From: Puccinia triticina
Lineage: Eukaryota; Basidiomycota; Pucciniomycetes; Pucciniales; Pucciniaceae
Assembly: GCF_026914185.1 (NCBI RefSeq)
Contig: NC_070560.1
Span: 4,641,501-4,705,500, forward strand
Direction of reading: 5' to 3'
DNA: 64,000 nt
Shown here: in pieces, positions 44,701-55,687 of the stretch
How the letters are laid out: every line of letters starts with the position of its first letter
Position numbering within the stretch: the first letter of the stretch is position 1
The notes under the pieces: model-generated
What the model was told of the DNA's origin: nothing
The model's database searches: none
Seen by the model: only the letters and a program-made list of their open reading frames with translations
Program-made: the position numbers and the translations under genes

Positions 44701-46660
44701 TTGCATATTAGTCATGAGGAGGTCGATCGCAGAAGCTCCAACAGTGCACGCAATTTAAATCACACTTCAGAAAGTGATGAAGACTCTGACGTTTCTGTGA
44801 AGACAAAAACAGCATGGCTACAACGGTGTCAGCAAATTTGTGATGAAAAAGCAAGACAAGAGATTCAAACTGGTGAAACTGTTTGCCCGAATTGTATTGG
44901 TGAATCTTCTCAATCTCGTCCAAACCAAGGACGGCATTTTACTTTGTCCAAAAACGTATTGGGTCGTCTGAAGCCAAGCTGGGAATGGAATTCAAACTTC
45001 AAGCCGTCGAATGAAATTCGTGGGGATATTGATTCATCTAACACCTTGTCGACGAAGAGGCGACGGGGTATTGCGGCAAGCTCGGCAAAAATTGATGAAC
45101 AACCAGAAGTTGTAAATCTAGTCCAAGAAGTAACAATGGCTGAAGCACTGAGCAGCCCAAAGGAGAAACTGCTGTGGATTGAGGACATGACAAATGAGCA
45201 TGTGTCACAGCTAGCTCATATAACTGGTGATTTGGTCCCGCCTCCGGAAAGTGAGAAGATCATTGGTGGGATGTGGGTATTGTGTTGAAAACTTAACAAG
45301 GCTAATGAAGTTATCCACTACAAGGCTTGTTGGGTTGGGTTTGGGAATCATCAAGAACCAAATAAACATTACTTTCTCACTTATGCCTCAGTTGGTCGAG
45401 TTGAGACGTTCAAGATTCTTCTCTCAATTGTGGTCACATTCAAATGGAAGGTGTATCAATTTGATGTGGAAACAGCTTTCTTGCATGGGGAAATGGACGC
45501 CAATGTGTATGTTTTTCAGGTTTTGGGGTTTGAGGTCAAAGGCAAAGAAAATTGGGTGTGGAAGCTGAACAAATTGTTGTACAGTATGAAGCAAGCTCCT
45601 TGTATGTGGAAAAATTACCTTACCAACACTTTGAAGTCCTTGGGTCTCACACCGTTGATTATGGATGATGCACTGTTCTACAATGCCAACCGCACGTTGT
45701 TTTTGCATATATATGTGGATGATGGCCTGATTGTAGGTCAAAGCACATCCCTAATAACTTCTTTTCTTTCTGAACTGTTGAAGGCTTACAAAATCAAAGT
45801 AAAAGAAAATCCAAGTCAGAATCTTGGGTTCACTCTGGAGTGGAAAGCTTACTCGGTTACTTTGCATCATCAGGCGTACGCTGAGAAGATCTTGAAGGCG
45901 TTTAATATGGAAGGTGCAAACGCGATGAAGACTCCATTGCCAACTAATGCGCTTCATCAAGTTGAACTGGAATCCACGCCGTTTGAAGCTGCTGTGATGC
46001 AGAAGGCAATGGGGTAAATCAATTATCTGGCGATGCATACTTGGCCAGACATTGTGTTTGCTACTAATCTTCTGTTGCGCTATTCGTCAAAACCTACTCA
46101 GCATCATTGGTCTCTGGCGAAACATCTTCTTTGGTACATCAAAGGCACAAAGAATCTTGGTATTGAAATAAAAGCTGGCAGAGCACCTTGTGAATTGATT
46201 GGATATGTGGATGCAGATTTTGCAATGTCTACGTCGGATAAAAAATTGACTACAGGTTTTGTTGTTATGTTTCAAGGAAATTTAATTTGCTGGAAATCAA
46301 AGAAGCAAACAATTGTGGTGCAATCAAAGACTGAGGCCGAGTTCATTGTGATCAACGTGTGTGATAAGCAAATCCGATGGATGAAGAATTTACTTGTTGA
46401 TATGAAGGTTCCGGTTGGAGTTCCGGTCATCAAGAACGACAATTCTGGGGCTGTAATCATTAGCAAGGAACTTTGATTATCAGATAATTCAAAGCACATT
46501 GAAATTTGCTATCAGTATTTGAGAGATGTGGTTGCTAAGAATCAGTTGATTATTGAAGATATCTCAACAAATGACATGATTGCCGACATTTTGACTATAT
46601 TGCTAGGTTTCATCAAGGTGTCTGTGGCGATAAAGCAACTACAACTAGTCTCATCAAATT
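44701..46660 (+). pseudogene. Second Ty1/copia remnant: pol C-terminal half
   Basis: One frame from 44701 onward is broken by TGA (45286-45288), TAA (46015-46017) and TGA (46474-46476). The N-part is a linker (SEKIIGGMWVL). Reverse transcriptase has YQFDVETAFLHGEMD, LLYSMKQAPCMW and LHIYVDDGLIVG. RNase H has ELIGYVDADFAMS, QSKTEAEFIVI and NSKHIEICYQYLRD. Both TGAs are in TTGA. Gag, protease and integrase are missing. Confidence 0.9.
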
Positions 46661-46669
46661 AAGGAGGAG

Positions 46670-47301
46670 TGTTGAGTATAATTCAGGGCTAGTGCATGTT
46701 GAATATGCATTGTTGTGTTCGCGCGGGAACGTACAGGCACTTCTAAGTTTCATCTCTAAAAATTTTTCTTCACTTTTTTTGGTACCGCTCTCAAGTCGTT
46801 GGGATCATGGGCAATCAATACTTCAAGGCATCAAGTCAAGCAACATCAGAAGAAAATCACAAGGTAAAAGATCAACTATCAATAAAGTAAACGTGACAAT
46901 TAACTTACACCTATCATCGATATTCAATCATCTAGTCAAGTCACCAAAAGGTCAACTCGTTCAGGAGGAGCTACTCAGCAACATACTCTAGGTTCACATT
47001 GTGTTTGTGTATTATCTTAGTGTTTTTGATTAGAGTAACTACTAAAACTTGTTTTCTCTTTAGTGTGTTCTGTTCTAATCTTGTTTTTATTTGAAATGTT
47101 GTTACGTTGTTCAGTTTCCAGTATAGATAGCATCTTTACTCAGTGTGTTATTTTTTTGTTTCTTTTCCTTATTGATTGTGTGATTCTCAACTTATCATCT
47201 TTTGTTATCATTTGCTTATCTTGTGTAGTCTGCTTAACTACTACTACTGGCTGAATACAAATCAAAGATTCTAAACAAAGAGTGATTTGTGTATCCTCAC
47301 A
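46670..47301 (+). repeat. Probable 3' LTR of the second copia remnant
   Basis: It follows the purine tract AAGGAGGAG directly and starts TGTTGAG; a plausible end is CCTCACA at 47301, where MULE fragment sequence resumes. No matching 5' LTR lies in the window. Confidence 0.6.
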
Positions 47302-48672
47302 TCCTCTGCAGGGCATTTGAAATCGTCCGGTTGGTTGCTAATGTGCCGTTATTGGACGTTCTCAGTTGTAGTAAGATTTGTGCGGGCTTGAGATTTGATT
47401 TCAAAAGTTTGCGGATCTCTTCAATTTGTTCAGGAAGAAGTGCTCTGTGAGCAGTTTGCAACAAGGCTCCAGGTGACGGATCATGGTTATGTGTCGCATC
47501 ACAAATTTGAAGGGTCCATTTTTTGTCCAAAATTTTTCTGCTAGTTGGGATTGAACCATAGAGTTTGAAGGGACACTCAATCTTGCTTGTGCTGAATCGT
47601 GCACCTTGGTTCCGCAATATGTTCCAGATCAATCACAGTGAATATATAAGTTTTTTCCGGGAGCCGAGTTTGCTTTAGCCACTGCATATCCATGGTGTCT
47701 GGACCATGTTTGACAGAAATTGAACAAGTTGTTGACAGATAAAAATTGAGCCTCCGGAGGGGGATCAAGTGGTTCTACATACCAGAGGCAATAATTCAGA
47801 AAGTTTTGAAAACAAATGAGTCAATTCAAACATCAAATCTTACCACCGCTCAAATAATTGAAGCTGCTTGGATCAGTGATCAAAAGAGGACCTTTGCTGG
47901 GCTTTTTGGGATTGGAGTCAAAAGAGGATCTTTGCTGGGACTTTCGGGTTTGGATGCAACATCTGCAGGGGTACCAAAGTTGGAAATGAGTGGTGAGGGT
48001 GGTTGGTGTGAACAACAGTGAAACTGATACAATATGTGTATTTGTATCTGTATTGGTGATACATAGTTTTGAAAAGTGTGTATTGTATCTGATATCAGAT
48101 ACATCACAAATACATGTATTTCAATACGATACAGCATGTATTTCCCCTGATACATGCAGTATTGTATTGTATTGGGCACCCAAATACACAGTTTTGGAAA
48201 ACCATGTATTGTATCTGATAACCAATACATCCAAAATACATCTATTTCGATACAATACACACACAATACTGATACTTGTAAAGTATCAGTTTCACCGTTG
48301 GTGCGAAGGATCTCAAGGATTTTCTTCTGGAACGTTCTGGGTTGGGGTAACAAGATCCTGATGCAAGTGTGCAGGGGCCAATCCCGTCAGTAGCGGTGTT
48401 GGTAGCGGTGCCTGAGGGGCGGTCTGAGGGTTTGTTGGAGTTGGTTGTTGGGTATGAGGGGCCATTACGTTCTGTTGTGATGTCTGAAAGAATGCAAACA
48501 TTTGTTGCATTTGATTCCACATCTCAGGTGTGACGGTCACGCCATTTGTCTGCTGATGATTTGACATGGCGTGTTCTGGGGAAGGTTGTAGGTTTGGACA
48601 GTTGCGTGGTTGGTTTGTGGATGGTTTGCGCGGTGGTGAGTGTGGAAGGGGTACTTGGGTGTTGGGGAGCAC
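47302..48672 (-). pseudogene. Second MULE fragment: N-terminal and FAR1 parts
   Basis: The N-part (48672-48313) is Pro/Gln-rich (MSNHQQTNGVTVTPEMWNQM). It resumes after the insertion at 48012 (PPSPLISNFGTPADVASKP). The FAR1 part reads KIECPFKLYGSIPTSRKILD, KWTLQICDATHNHDPSPGAL and LKSNLKPAQILLQLRT, ending ISNALQRM at the copia LTR. TGA codons at 48315-48313 and 47882-47880 are both in TTGA. It is similar to but distinct from the MULE at 37-44 kb. Confidence 0.75.
48013..48300. mobile_element. Small inverted-repeat element, 7-bp-duplication group (member 5)
   Basis: The left end is CAACAGTGAAACTGATAC; the complement of the right end is CAACGGTGAAACTGATAC. The flanks are GTGTGAA (48006-48012) and GTGCGAA (48301-48307), 7 bp with one C/T change. 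The interior repeats TGTATTGTATCTGATA-like words, including a duplicated half. Inserted in the second MULE fragment. Confidence 0.85.
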
Positions 48673-48679
48673 AATGCGG

Positions 48680-48985
48680 ATTGGAGTGTGTGAGGGGTGT
48701 ACTCCAAATTATTAGTAGTGCACCTCATGCACTCCAATCTTCATATGACTGGGGGTCCAAAAGAAGGAGTGCATGGTCATGCACTCCAACAATTTTGGAG
48801 TACATGATTCTCCACTCCAAGATATTTCTATTTTGAAGTGGAATGTTATGTACTCCAAATTAATTGGAGTGCGTGACCATGCACTCCAAGATCCTTGGAG
48901 TGCGCTTTGTGTACTACTTTTTGGAGTGCATGTGGTCATTTTTGGTAGTGCGTGCAGCATGACCCTTTTTTTAAGTGTAATTTGG
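48680..48985. repeat. Array of ACTCCAA / TTGGAGT palindromic words
   Basis: About ten occurrences of (G)CACTCCAA or its complement TTGGAGTGC, spaced 20-40 bp and in alternating orientation, so many short hairpins can form (e.g. ACTCCAAATTAATTGGAGT). No reading frame or terminal duplication was recognised. Confidence 0.75.
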
Positions 48986-49293
48986 CCTATGGTATTGCAT
49001 ACTATGAATCTGAGTAACAACTTGTGAGACAACAAAAACACATAACTGAATCAAACACCACTACAAATGTGCTAGTGCTATAAGGGCAGAAGGAAACTGA
49101 ACTTTCAAAGGGGAAAGGGAGGACAGTGTGAGGAGGTATAATGTTCTGATTGGCACCAAAAGGAAGAGAAATTTCAGGTATTTTGTACCACAGGCGTGAA
49201 GTAATTGTCAGGGGAAGACACCGGAAAGGGGGGCAGGAAAAATCTCCCCCTAAAAGGGCAAAAGCCCTCACGCCAAAATTTTGTGATTACCTG

Positions 49294-49379
49294 CAAGTCC
49301 CTCCTTCAGAGGTCGCGCTTCGCGCGGTGGCGCTTCGCGCCAGCCCAGGTTACCAGGGCCCTCCGAAGCGAGGGACTTG
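49294..49379. repeat. Small GC-rich palindrome, AAGTCCCTC type
   Basis: It starts CAAGTCCCTC and ends GAGGGACTTG. Inside are GCGCTTCGCGC and GGCGCTTCGCGCC hairpins. Confidence 0.85.
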
Positions 49380-49398
49380 TGATAAGTCAGATGCTTGC

Positions 49399-49477
49399 TA
49401 ACTTAACTAAGCCCCTCTTTATGTGGAGGGGGGACGCTGTCCCGCAGTTCGCTCCCCCGAGGAGGAGGGACTTATAG
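49399..49477. repeat. Small GC-rich palindrome, mixed ends, flanked by a 9-bp direct repeat
   Basis: The left end is TAACTTAACTAAGCCCCTC; the right end is GAGGGACTTATAG. GATGCTTGC occurs directly before (49390-49398) and directly after (49478-49486), consistent with a 9-bp target duplication. Confidence 0.75.
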
Positions 49478-49497
49478 GATGCTTGCAGGGTGCGAGT

Positions 49498-49541
49498 TCG
49501 GAGACGCTTCGCGCCTCCTCGGAGAGGCTTTGTTAAGCTCG
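49498..49541 (-). repeat. Small GC-rich palindrome, TTAACAAAGCC type
   Basis: Reverse complement reads GAGCTTAACAAAGCCTCTCC, then GAGGAGGCGCGAAGCGTCTCC. Orientation is opposite to its neighbours. Confidence 0.8.
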
Positions 49542-49916
49542 GGTACAATTCAAATCGAAAACTCTTAGAAGTTGCAGGAAGATGTACGGGTATCAGGGAC
49601 ATCTTTAGTCCCAAACCTCCAAATGAATATGTATCCCAAACCTGCGTATGAAATGTTTCCAATCACCGTGGAGTGGATGGCCGGGCATGTCAGCGGAGCA
49701 CCCATCTTCACCACATTCAGGACTACATGATGGTGAAACGGTGTTTCATATGTTTAGGAAAGCTTCCCCTACCATGTCAAGCGTAGACCTCAAAAAGCAA
49801 GTCCTAGTACACGCCGCTATCGGTATCCCAGAACAATAGCAATTCCCCGCCCAGGGCCACCAGGCACTTATTATTTCTCAACTTACACCGGTTAATTCAA
49901 GAACTACTACTTCCTA

Positions 49917-52437
49917 ATGATGCTCTCCGCGACATGCACAAACTGGCGGAACACGTACAGGATAGCTGTACTCGGGGCGATAGCATACCAATGTCTCGGT
50001 TCCACAGGTCCTTCTGATCAAGCACCCTCAACTCCCCATCTTGTCCGTCGCCTATTCACTCCGGATGCCTCGTCGCAAAGCTCAACCGGTTTAGCCCCCA
50101 ATGGGGCCGTTGCACCTAACCCTTGTGCACCCATGGAGTTATCCCCACAGACTTGGGTAGACCTTGGAATAGACGATTACATCGCCAGTTATCCGAATGC
50201 TGACCAGCTGACCATTCAGGTGGGGCTTCTCAATCCTTGGGTGCCTTTATTGTCTTGAAATATATCTGATGATCTATGCATCTTGCTTTGGGTGTGGGCC
50301 TTTTTTAGCAATTCGCCGCTGAGCTCAACATGCCCAACTTTTTTTGTGGTATCGGGATGCAATGCTCGGCAGGCCAGGTTGAGTACTTTTTCTCACCTTC
50401 TGAGTCACCATTCCAAAATAGCGCTCGATCAGCTAAACATCTATTTTTATTTTTACCAGCTTTGTCATCCAGCTGCTGGTGTGAACTGGCTTATCCTCTA
50501 CGCCATTCAAGAATGGAATGCATACATGAACAGCTTTTACACCGCGATTGAGGACGCGGTCTCCCTCATGAGGGGTAAGTCTGCCACACTTCTCATGTCT
50601 CACTGCCAGCCCTAATGAATTCTGCTTGTTAATGGTCTATCTCAGATGCTTCTGCCGACATCGCCTCTGACTTGTACGTTCTCCAGAGAAAGTGTCAATA
50701 TTCGAAGATGATTGAAAGATACCAAAGCTAACTATTCCAATTGTATCTTGAAAAAAGCATTCCTCGCGTTAAACCGGAGTCCGATCTTTTCGGATGGTCG
50801 GTCGCCAGCGTTGTAGTTGGAGTCTTGGGTACCTTTACAGCCTTGATCGTGCCTGCGGTGCTGCCCGCAAATGCGATGCAGATGGTAGTCGATGCGACTG
50901 CAATAGGAGCCGGTGCAGGCTTGCTGGGAGGATTAGAACTCCCGCAGGTCGGACGAGCCAAAGAAAATGAGAAGTTCCTCGCCGAGTTGCAAGCAGCACA
51001 TGCCCAAGCTGACGGTGAACAGCCTGCAAACGTTTGGTCTAGTCATGACTCGAAGGTCCTCAGTGATTTCTACAACGACAGACGTAAAACTCCAGCACAA
51101 TCCGACCACCACTCCCCCAATCCGACTCCCCATTCTTCACCCCCTTCTTCGCCTCGCCCAGCCGGTCCAGCTCCCGATCAAAGCCCGGCTCGTGATCTTC
51201 AGAAGCGAAGTCTCACCCCTGATGAAATGCCCAAGAAGAGACACCCAGCTCCCTACGCTTTTGTAAGCATCTCAATTTCGATTTTTTGACTTCCCCCAGC
51301 CAGGGGCACGTTTCAAAATTATTAACCCTCGCGCCCCATACAGACTCGATGGTCCCGGATGGCATCCCACTTGACTGTGCTTCAAAATGACCTACAAGGT
51401 ATCGTCGCAGCTACCGTTGAAGTGGCCACTCTCCAGCCCCTTCTCGCTCAAGGAGGAATCGCCGAGATCCTACGCGAAGGCTCCTTCTTGTACAAGAATC
51501 CTACACAAACCTTTATGGCTGATAGTGTTAAAGATTTGGCCCAAATCAGCGCATTATCTGAGTTCTTCAAATCTATTGTAAGTCTCGTATTTGTGCCTCG
51601 AATTCAACTCACTGTTAATCGCGAGACATTCCTTAATCTTGCAGAAAATGTTTGTTACCATTGGAAGCGTAAGTGCCTTTTTTTGGTTTGGTTGCCCATC
51701 AACAGGCTTATTATGTGAGTATTTCTTGAGATAGGATGACTGTAGATTCAAAGGTCCAAATGGGGCCAAGAACCATGAGCAAGACTTATCCTCATGCACT
51801 AAAGATGGCCTGTAAGTAACCTAATATTTTGTTTATTTGTTTTAAAATTCCCCAGAAGGATGACGCTATGCATGAAAAATGATTGCTGATTTTTTTTTCT
51901 CAAAGCATGATGAACATTGTTCGGGCGGAAGGCGATAAAGTAGTTAACAAGACCCCTAACGCTCGACTTCTCCAATCCAAGTATGGGTATTCGGTCCAAT
52001 ATCTTGCTAACTTGGCCTGGGATTGTCAGAAGAAATATGGTGTCCAGAAGGAGGGCGAGTCGAAGTGAGTGGAAGGATCATCATGAATGATAATACTTTT
52101 GAAGTAATCATGTTATGATAAGAGGGAAAGATATTGCATGGATCAAATCTCCAGCTTCAAGAACTCTTTCCTGAACCAATTTTTTTTTGTTTCCCAGCTT
52201 CCCACCACCAACAAGCATGCATTCCGACTGTATATTCTCCATCCCCGTGTGTGATTGTACCCTTCCCGGTGAGTCTTTATCCCGCCACCTTGTTTTGCTC
52301 TTTTTCATTCTTCAACCCTGGAAGATTGTTATTGACGCCATACCATTGATAACTGGACTTCAGAGGTCAAACGCTTGCGCAAGAAGAAGAAAGGTACTGT
52401 CAAAGCCTGTCGAATTGGAGCCGGCCTTGCGATCTGA
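49917..52437 (+). CDS. Membrane-associated protein resembling the fungal DUF7872 family
   Basis: Function unknown. Exons: 49917-50219, 50309-50377, 50460-50574, 50646-50673, 50758-51262, 51344-51577, 51645-51668, 51735-51811, 51906-52064, 52198-52268 and 52364-52437. They sum to 1659 nt (552 aa), and all introns are GT-AG. A hydrophobic stretch near the start (YRIAVLGAIAYQCLG) may be a signal peptide. Then LSPQTWVDLGIDDYIASYPN, FAAELNMPNFFCGIGMQCSA and HPAAGVNWLILYAIQEWNAY match what I recall of DUF7872 proteins. A glycine/valine-rich membrane segment follows (VASVVVGVLGTFTALIVPAV). A Ser/Pro/His linker follows, then a Cys-containing C-terminal part (DDCRFKGPNG, CIFSIPVCDC) and a basic tail KRLRKKKKG. 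The DUF name is from memory and should be tested. Two exons are tiny (24 and 28 nt). Confidence 0.82.
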
Positions 52438-52855
52438 AGCGCCCAATCCCAAGACTCAAAGACACAACAAACACCATGTCTATTCCTCAATCACTCGTTC
52501 ATCAGATCTTTCTTACCTCATGTTTTCTTGGTGGCTTCCTGTGATTCCTTTCATTCCTCCCTTTTAGCTTTCTAGTATATCATTAAAATCACAGTTTTGA
52601 TATTTTTGGATCTCAACGTTCAAATAATACCCGTAGTCTTTTGTTTCGTATAACTTGAATGAAAAGCATTCATCATCCACAAATTATCCTTTTGTTATTT
52701 GAACAGTATGGAATTATATCTTGTGATTTACATACTGACTGCCTCCATGATACATACGATTCTGAGCAAAACGTGTGATGCGTGAATCTTGAACAATTGA
52801 AAAATGCACCGAGACATCATCATTTCATGGGCGTGAGCCAGAACTCAAACTTAAC
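52438..52855. other. 3' flank of the DUF7872-like gene
   Basis: AT-rich, no gene seen. Probable 3' UTR and polyadenylation region near 52560-52700. Confidence 0.4.
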
Positions 52856-52926
52856 CAAGTCCCTTGCTGCTGCGGGCGTGTGACTTGCAAAGCAAGCCTC
52901 CGACAGCCCTCGGCAGGAGGGACTTG
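52856..52926. repeat. Small GC-rich palindrome, AAGTCCCTT type
   Basis: It starts CAAGTCCCTT and ends GGAGGGACTTG, with an inner GACTTGCAAAGCAAGCC hairpin. Confidence 0.8.
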
Positions 52927-53070
52927 CGCCCTATCACCCCTTTTTGCAGGGGCTAGATTCTAAATTTGGGTGGAAGGAATTTTCAGATGTGTATAATTAC
53001 TTGCTTCCACAATTTTCTCTTGATTAAATTTGCTGCCTAGTTAGGCTCGCTCCCAAACCGTCCATGTCCT

Positions 53071-53142
53071 AGCTTAACTAAGCCTCTCGAACGGAGGGTC
53101 CGGGGGACCCCGCCCGGAGGGCTCTCCGTAGGAGAGGCTTAT
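53071..53142. repeat. Small GC-rich palindrome, TTAACTAAGCC type
   Basis: AGCTTAACTAAGCCTCTC on the left, GGAGAGGCTTA on the right, with CGGAGGGTCCGGGGGACCCC in the middle. Confidence 0.85.
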
Positions 53143-53730
53143 GAATAATGTCTGCAGGCTGGCAGACAAAGGAAGGATTTTCAATCCTAAAAACACGAAA
53201 ACAAAATTTAAAATTCACCAAAATATGTACAAGAAAAACTGAATAGACAGTTTTCTTGGCAGTACTGATGGGCACCCTCCCCCAAGTTTTTGAGGCATGA
53301 ACTCCAAAACTGATTGAAGGAATCCGTTTTGGAGGTCAAAGGAATCCTGGAGGATATTCCATTGCACTGAAGATCCAATTTTGGATTTTCTGATAATATG
53401 CACAATTGAATATCCTATCTGCATCAATTGGGTGGCTACAGGTGTAGGATCTGCAGATATCTGCAGGCTTGTGAATCCAATATCCACAAGGCATGATGGT
53501 TGTAATTCCTTGGTTTACATTCCTTTGTGTTTTTTTATTTTTAAAACATTAGTACAGCAAAAATGATAAGGATTGGGGAGATGAGACCAGCGCCATTTGA
53601 AAGCTGAGATTGAGAAGTGTAATTTGGCTCTGGGGCAGGTCCACAGGAGCTGAGGGGGAGGCTGGGTGATGCTAAGTATTTTTCCTCCAGCCATTGGTGA
53701 TTTCTTTCTCAGCCAAAATTTTGACTTTGT
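53143..53730. other. Intergenic, no gene seen
   Basis: The sequence between two small palindromes. The part 53160-53230 resembles 56350-56450 (ATACAAGAAAACTGAATA, CAGACAG-type words), so both may belong to one longer repeat of which the palindrome is one end. Confidence 0.4.
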
Positions 53731-53804
53731 GCACAAGTCCCTCCCTGCGGGAGGGGCCGCTTCGCGGCCAGCCACAGCGAGCCTCCCACCAGGGGGGACT
53801 TGTG
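53731..53804. repeat. Small GC-rich palindrome, AAGTCCCTC type
   Basis: CACAAGTCCCTCCC on the left and GGGGGGACTTGTG on the right. Inside are CTGCGGGAG and GGCCGCTTCGCGGCC. Confidence 0.85.
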
Positions 53805-54005
53805 TCAAGTTAGGTCCATGTTGAACCAACGCATTTTTGCTGGAACCCATGGGGCAGTAAAAAGGTTTTATATTATTCACTCCTCAAACATTGTTTTCAC
53901 AAAGGCTGATCCTACCATCACGCTTCATTCTTTGTCCAATGCTCCCAGATACCAGCGTGACTAGAGCTCTTGCCAAATATGAAGGCGGCAAGTAATACAA
54001 GCTTA

Positions 54006-55102
54006 CACCAGGGGAGATATGTTCCCACTCCCCAGGGAGTGCCTTACCGTAACTTTTTTCCATAACTGTGCTGGAGGCCTTTGGTAAAGAAATATTGAAT
54101 AGGCATGAACAAGACTGGAAGTCAGCTTGAAATCAGTTGGAAATCATCCTGAAATAAACCATAACTTGCCAAGGAATAATCCAGAACTCATCTGGAATTC
54201 ATCCAGAACTCATCCAAAATATAGGCCTTTCTTGGCTCCATGACCAGTGTGTCCTTTTCATGGGGATGTGAATGGCGCAGTATGTCCTATTGTCCCCCTC
54301 ATGTACTCGCGTACATCAGGGGGACAATTGGTGTCTCAACACAAAGTTTCACTTTTCATGTGGCTGTGAAAGGCCCATCCTGTGATATTTCCACCTCAAT
54401 GTACGCGCGTACATTAGGGTGACTATTAGCAAAGTGCAAAAAAGTTCACTTGCATGTGCACATGTGGATTTTGAAAAGCAAAAAAAAACAAAAAATCACA
54501 CAATCATTTTTGTGAAGAGGCCAGGATATGTGGCCAAACTGGGGTGGCACTGCAATCCAACCTTGACTTACCTCAGACTTTCACCCCAATACAATAGTTT
54601 ATCACCATTTTTTTAGCCAAATTCAAATTAATTACAGCATTTCCAAGAAAATGGGTTTCACTAATTTTACTGCAACATGACCACATTCAGAAATTCTAAA
54701 CCCAATAATACCAGGTTGACTTTTACTTTAATTTTGTACATGAGGGCATATAATGTGAATTACAAGAAACTCTTTTTTTTTACAGGAATTACATTCAAGA
54801 ATGGCAATTTTGCTTTCCTATCCTTTGACATCATCAAACAGGAGAAATTGATGAGTTGGACTTGGGTGAAATATCATTTCATCATATTTTTTCCTCTAGT
54901 TGTACCTAGAAAACAAAAGAATTCTACACAACATTGTGTTGACTCCCAAATCAATTCTGACTGACTTTTGACTCACTTCTGCATCCACTTCAATTCATTT
55001 AGGGATGAGTTACTGATGCACATCAGGCTCACATCTGACCAAAACTCACATCAAATTCAGCTCTGGCACTCCCTGGGGAGTGGGAACATATCTCCCCTGG
55101 TG
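54006..55102. mobile_element. Non-autonomous inverted-repeat DNA transposon, copy 2
   Basis: The 38-bp terminal repeats are perfect and start CACCAGGGGAGATATGTTCC, then a nested palindrome CACTCCC-CA-GGGAGTG. A 3-bp duplication TTA lies at 54003-54005 and 55103-55105. 1097 bp, no transposase frame. Same family as 6665-7775. Confidence 0.88.
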
Positions 55103-55105
55103 TTA

Positions 55106-55600
55106 AGCCTTGTCTACAAAGGAGGCTTACGTTTAAAGTGGGGGTTGTGGCCTGAGAAGACTGGGTTTTTTGCGCTATTTTGTTGTATTTTGGTTTCAAG
55201 ATCCTGTAGCACCTACAACTGAGCATCTCAACAAAGAATCAAACTGAGGGAAGTGGAGCCTACCTTCTTGCCTATATGTCAAAAGTGACATTGTTGAGTT
55301 TTCTACATGTGTTTCAAGAAATCCATTTTAAGGGCTTTGAGGGGTGTGAAAGGGGTGTGATAGTGTTTTGCCCCAGCAACCAATCTGTAATTCCTGTGAC
55401 AGATGATTGGCTGCTGGCCAGCTTTACAAATGGTTTCAAACACAACGGAAGCTTTTTTTTAAGATTTCAACAGTTCAGAACATGTAGGAAGTCCTGAGGA
55501 TTCCAATGGTGCCCTCTGCTTCTCAAATTTCAGACTTTTTGGGGGTCATCTGGGGGGTTTTATGGTCTTTCCAGCCATTTGGGTGGTACTGCTCACCGTG
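55106..55600. other. Intergenic, no gene seen
   Basis: No reading frame of note. Confidence 0.4.
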
Positions 55601-55687
55601 CAAGTCCCTCCCTGGCAGGAGGGTGCTCGCCAAGCTTAACTAAGCCACTCCAAGGAGGCGCAAAGCGTCTCCAAAGGAGAGGCTTAT
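55601..55687. repeat. Two small palindromes back to back
   Basis: The left half CAAGTCCCTCCCTGGCAGG, GGGTGCTCGCC (55601-55631) abuts a full AAGCTTAACTAAGCCACTCC unit with GGAGGCGCAAAGCGTCTCC and GGAGAGGCTTA (55632-55687). This links the AAGTCCCTC and TTAACTAAGCC types physically. Confidence 0.8.

Noticed and set aside
51706..51714. 9-nt micro-exon in the DUF7872-like gene
   Set aside because: It would need introns of 37 and 20 nt. A single 66-nt intron (51669-51734) keeps phase.
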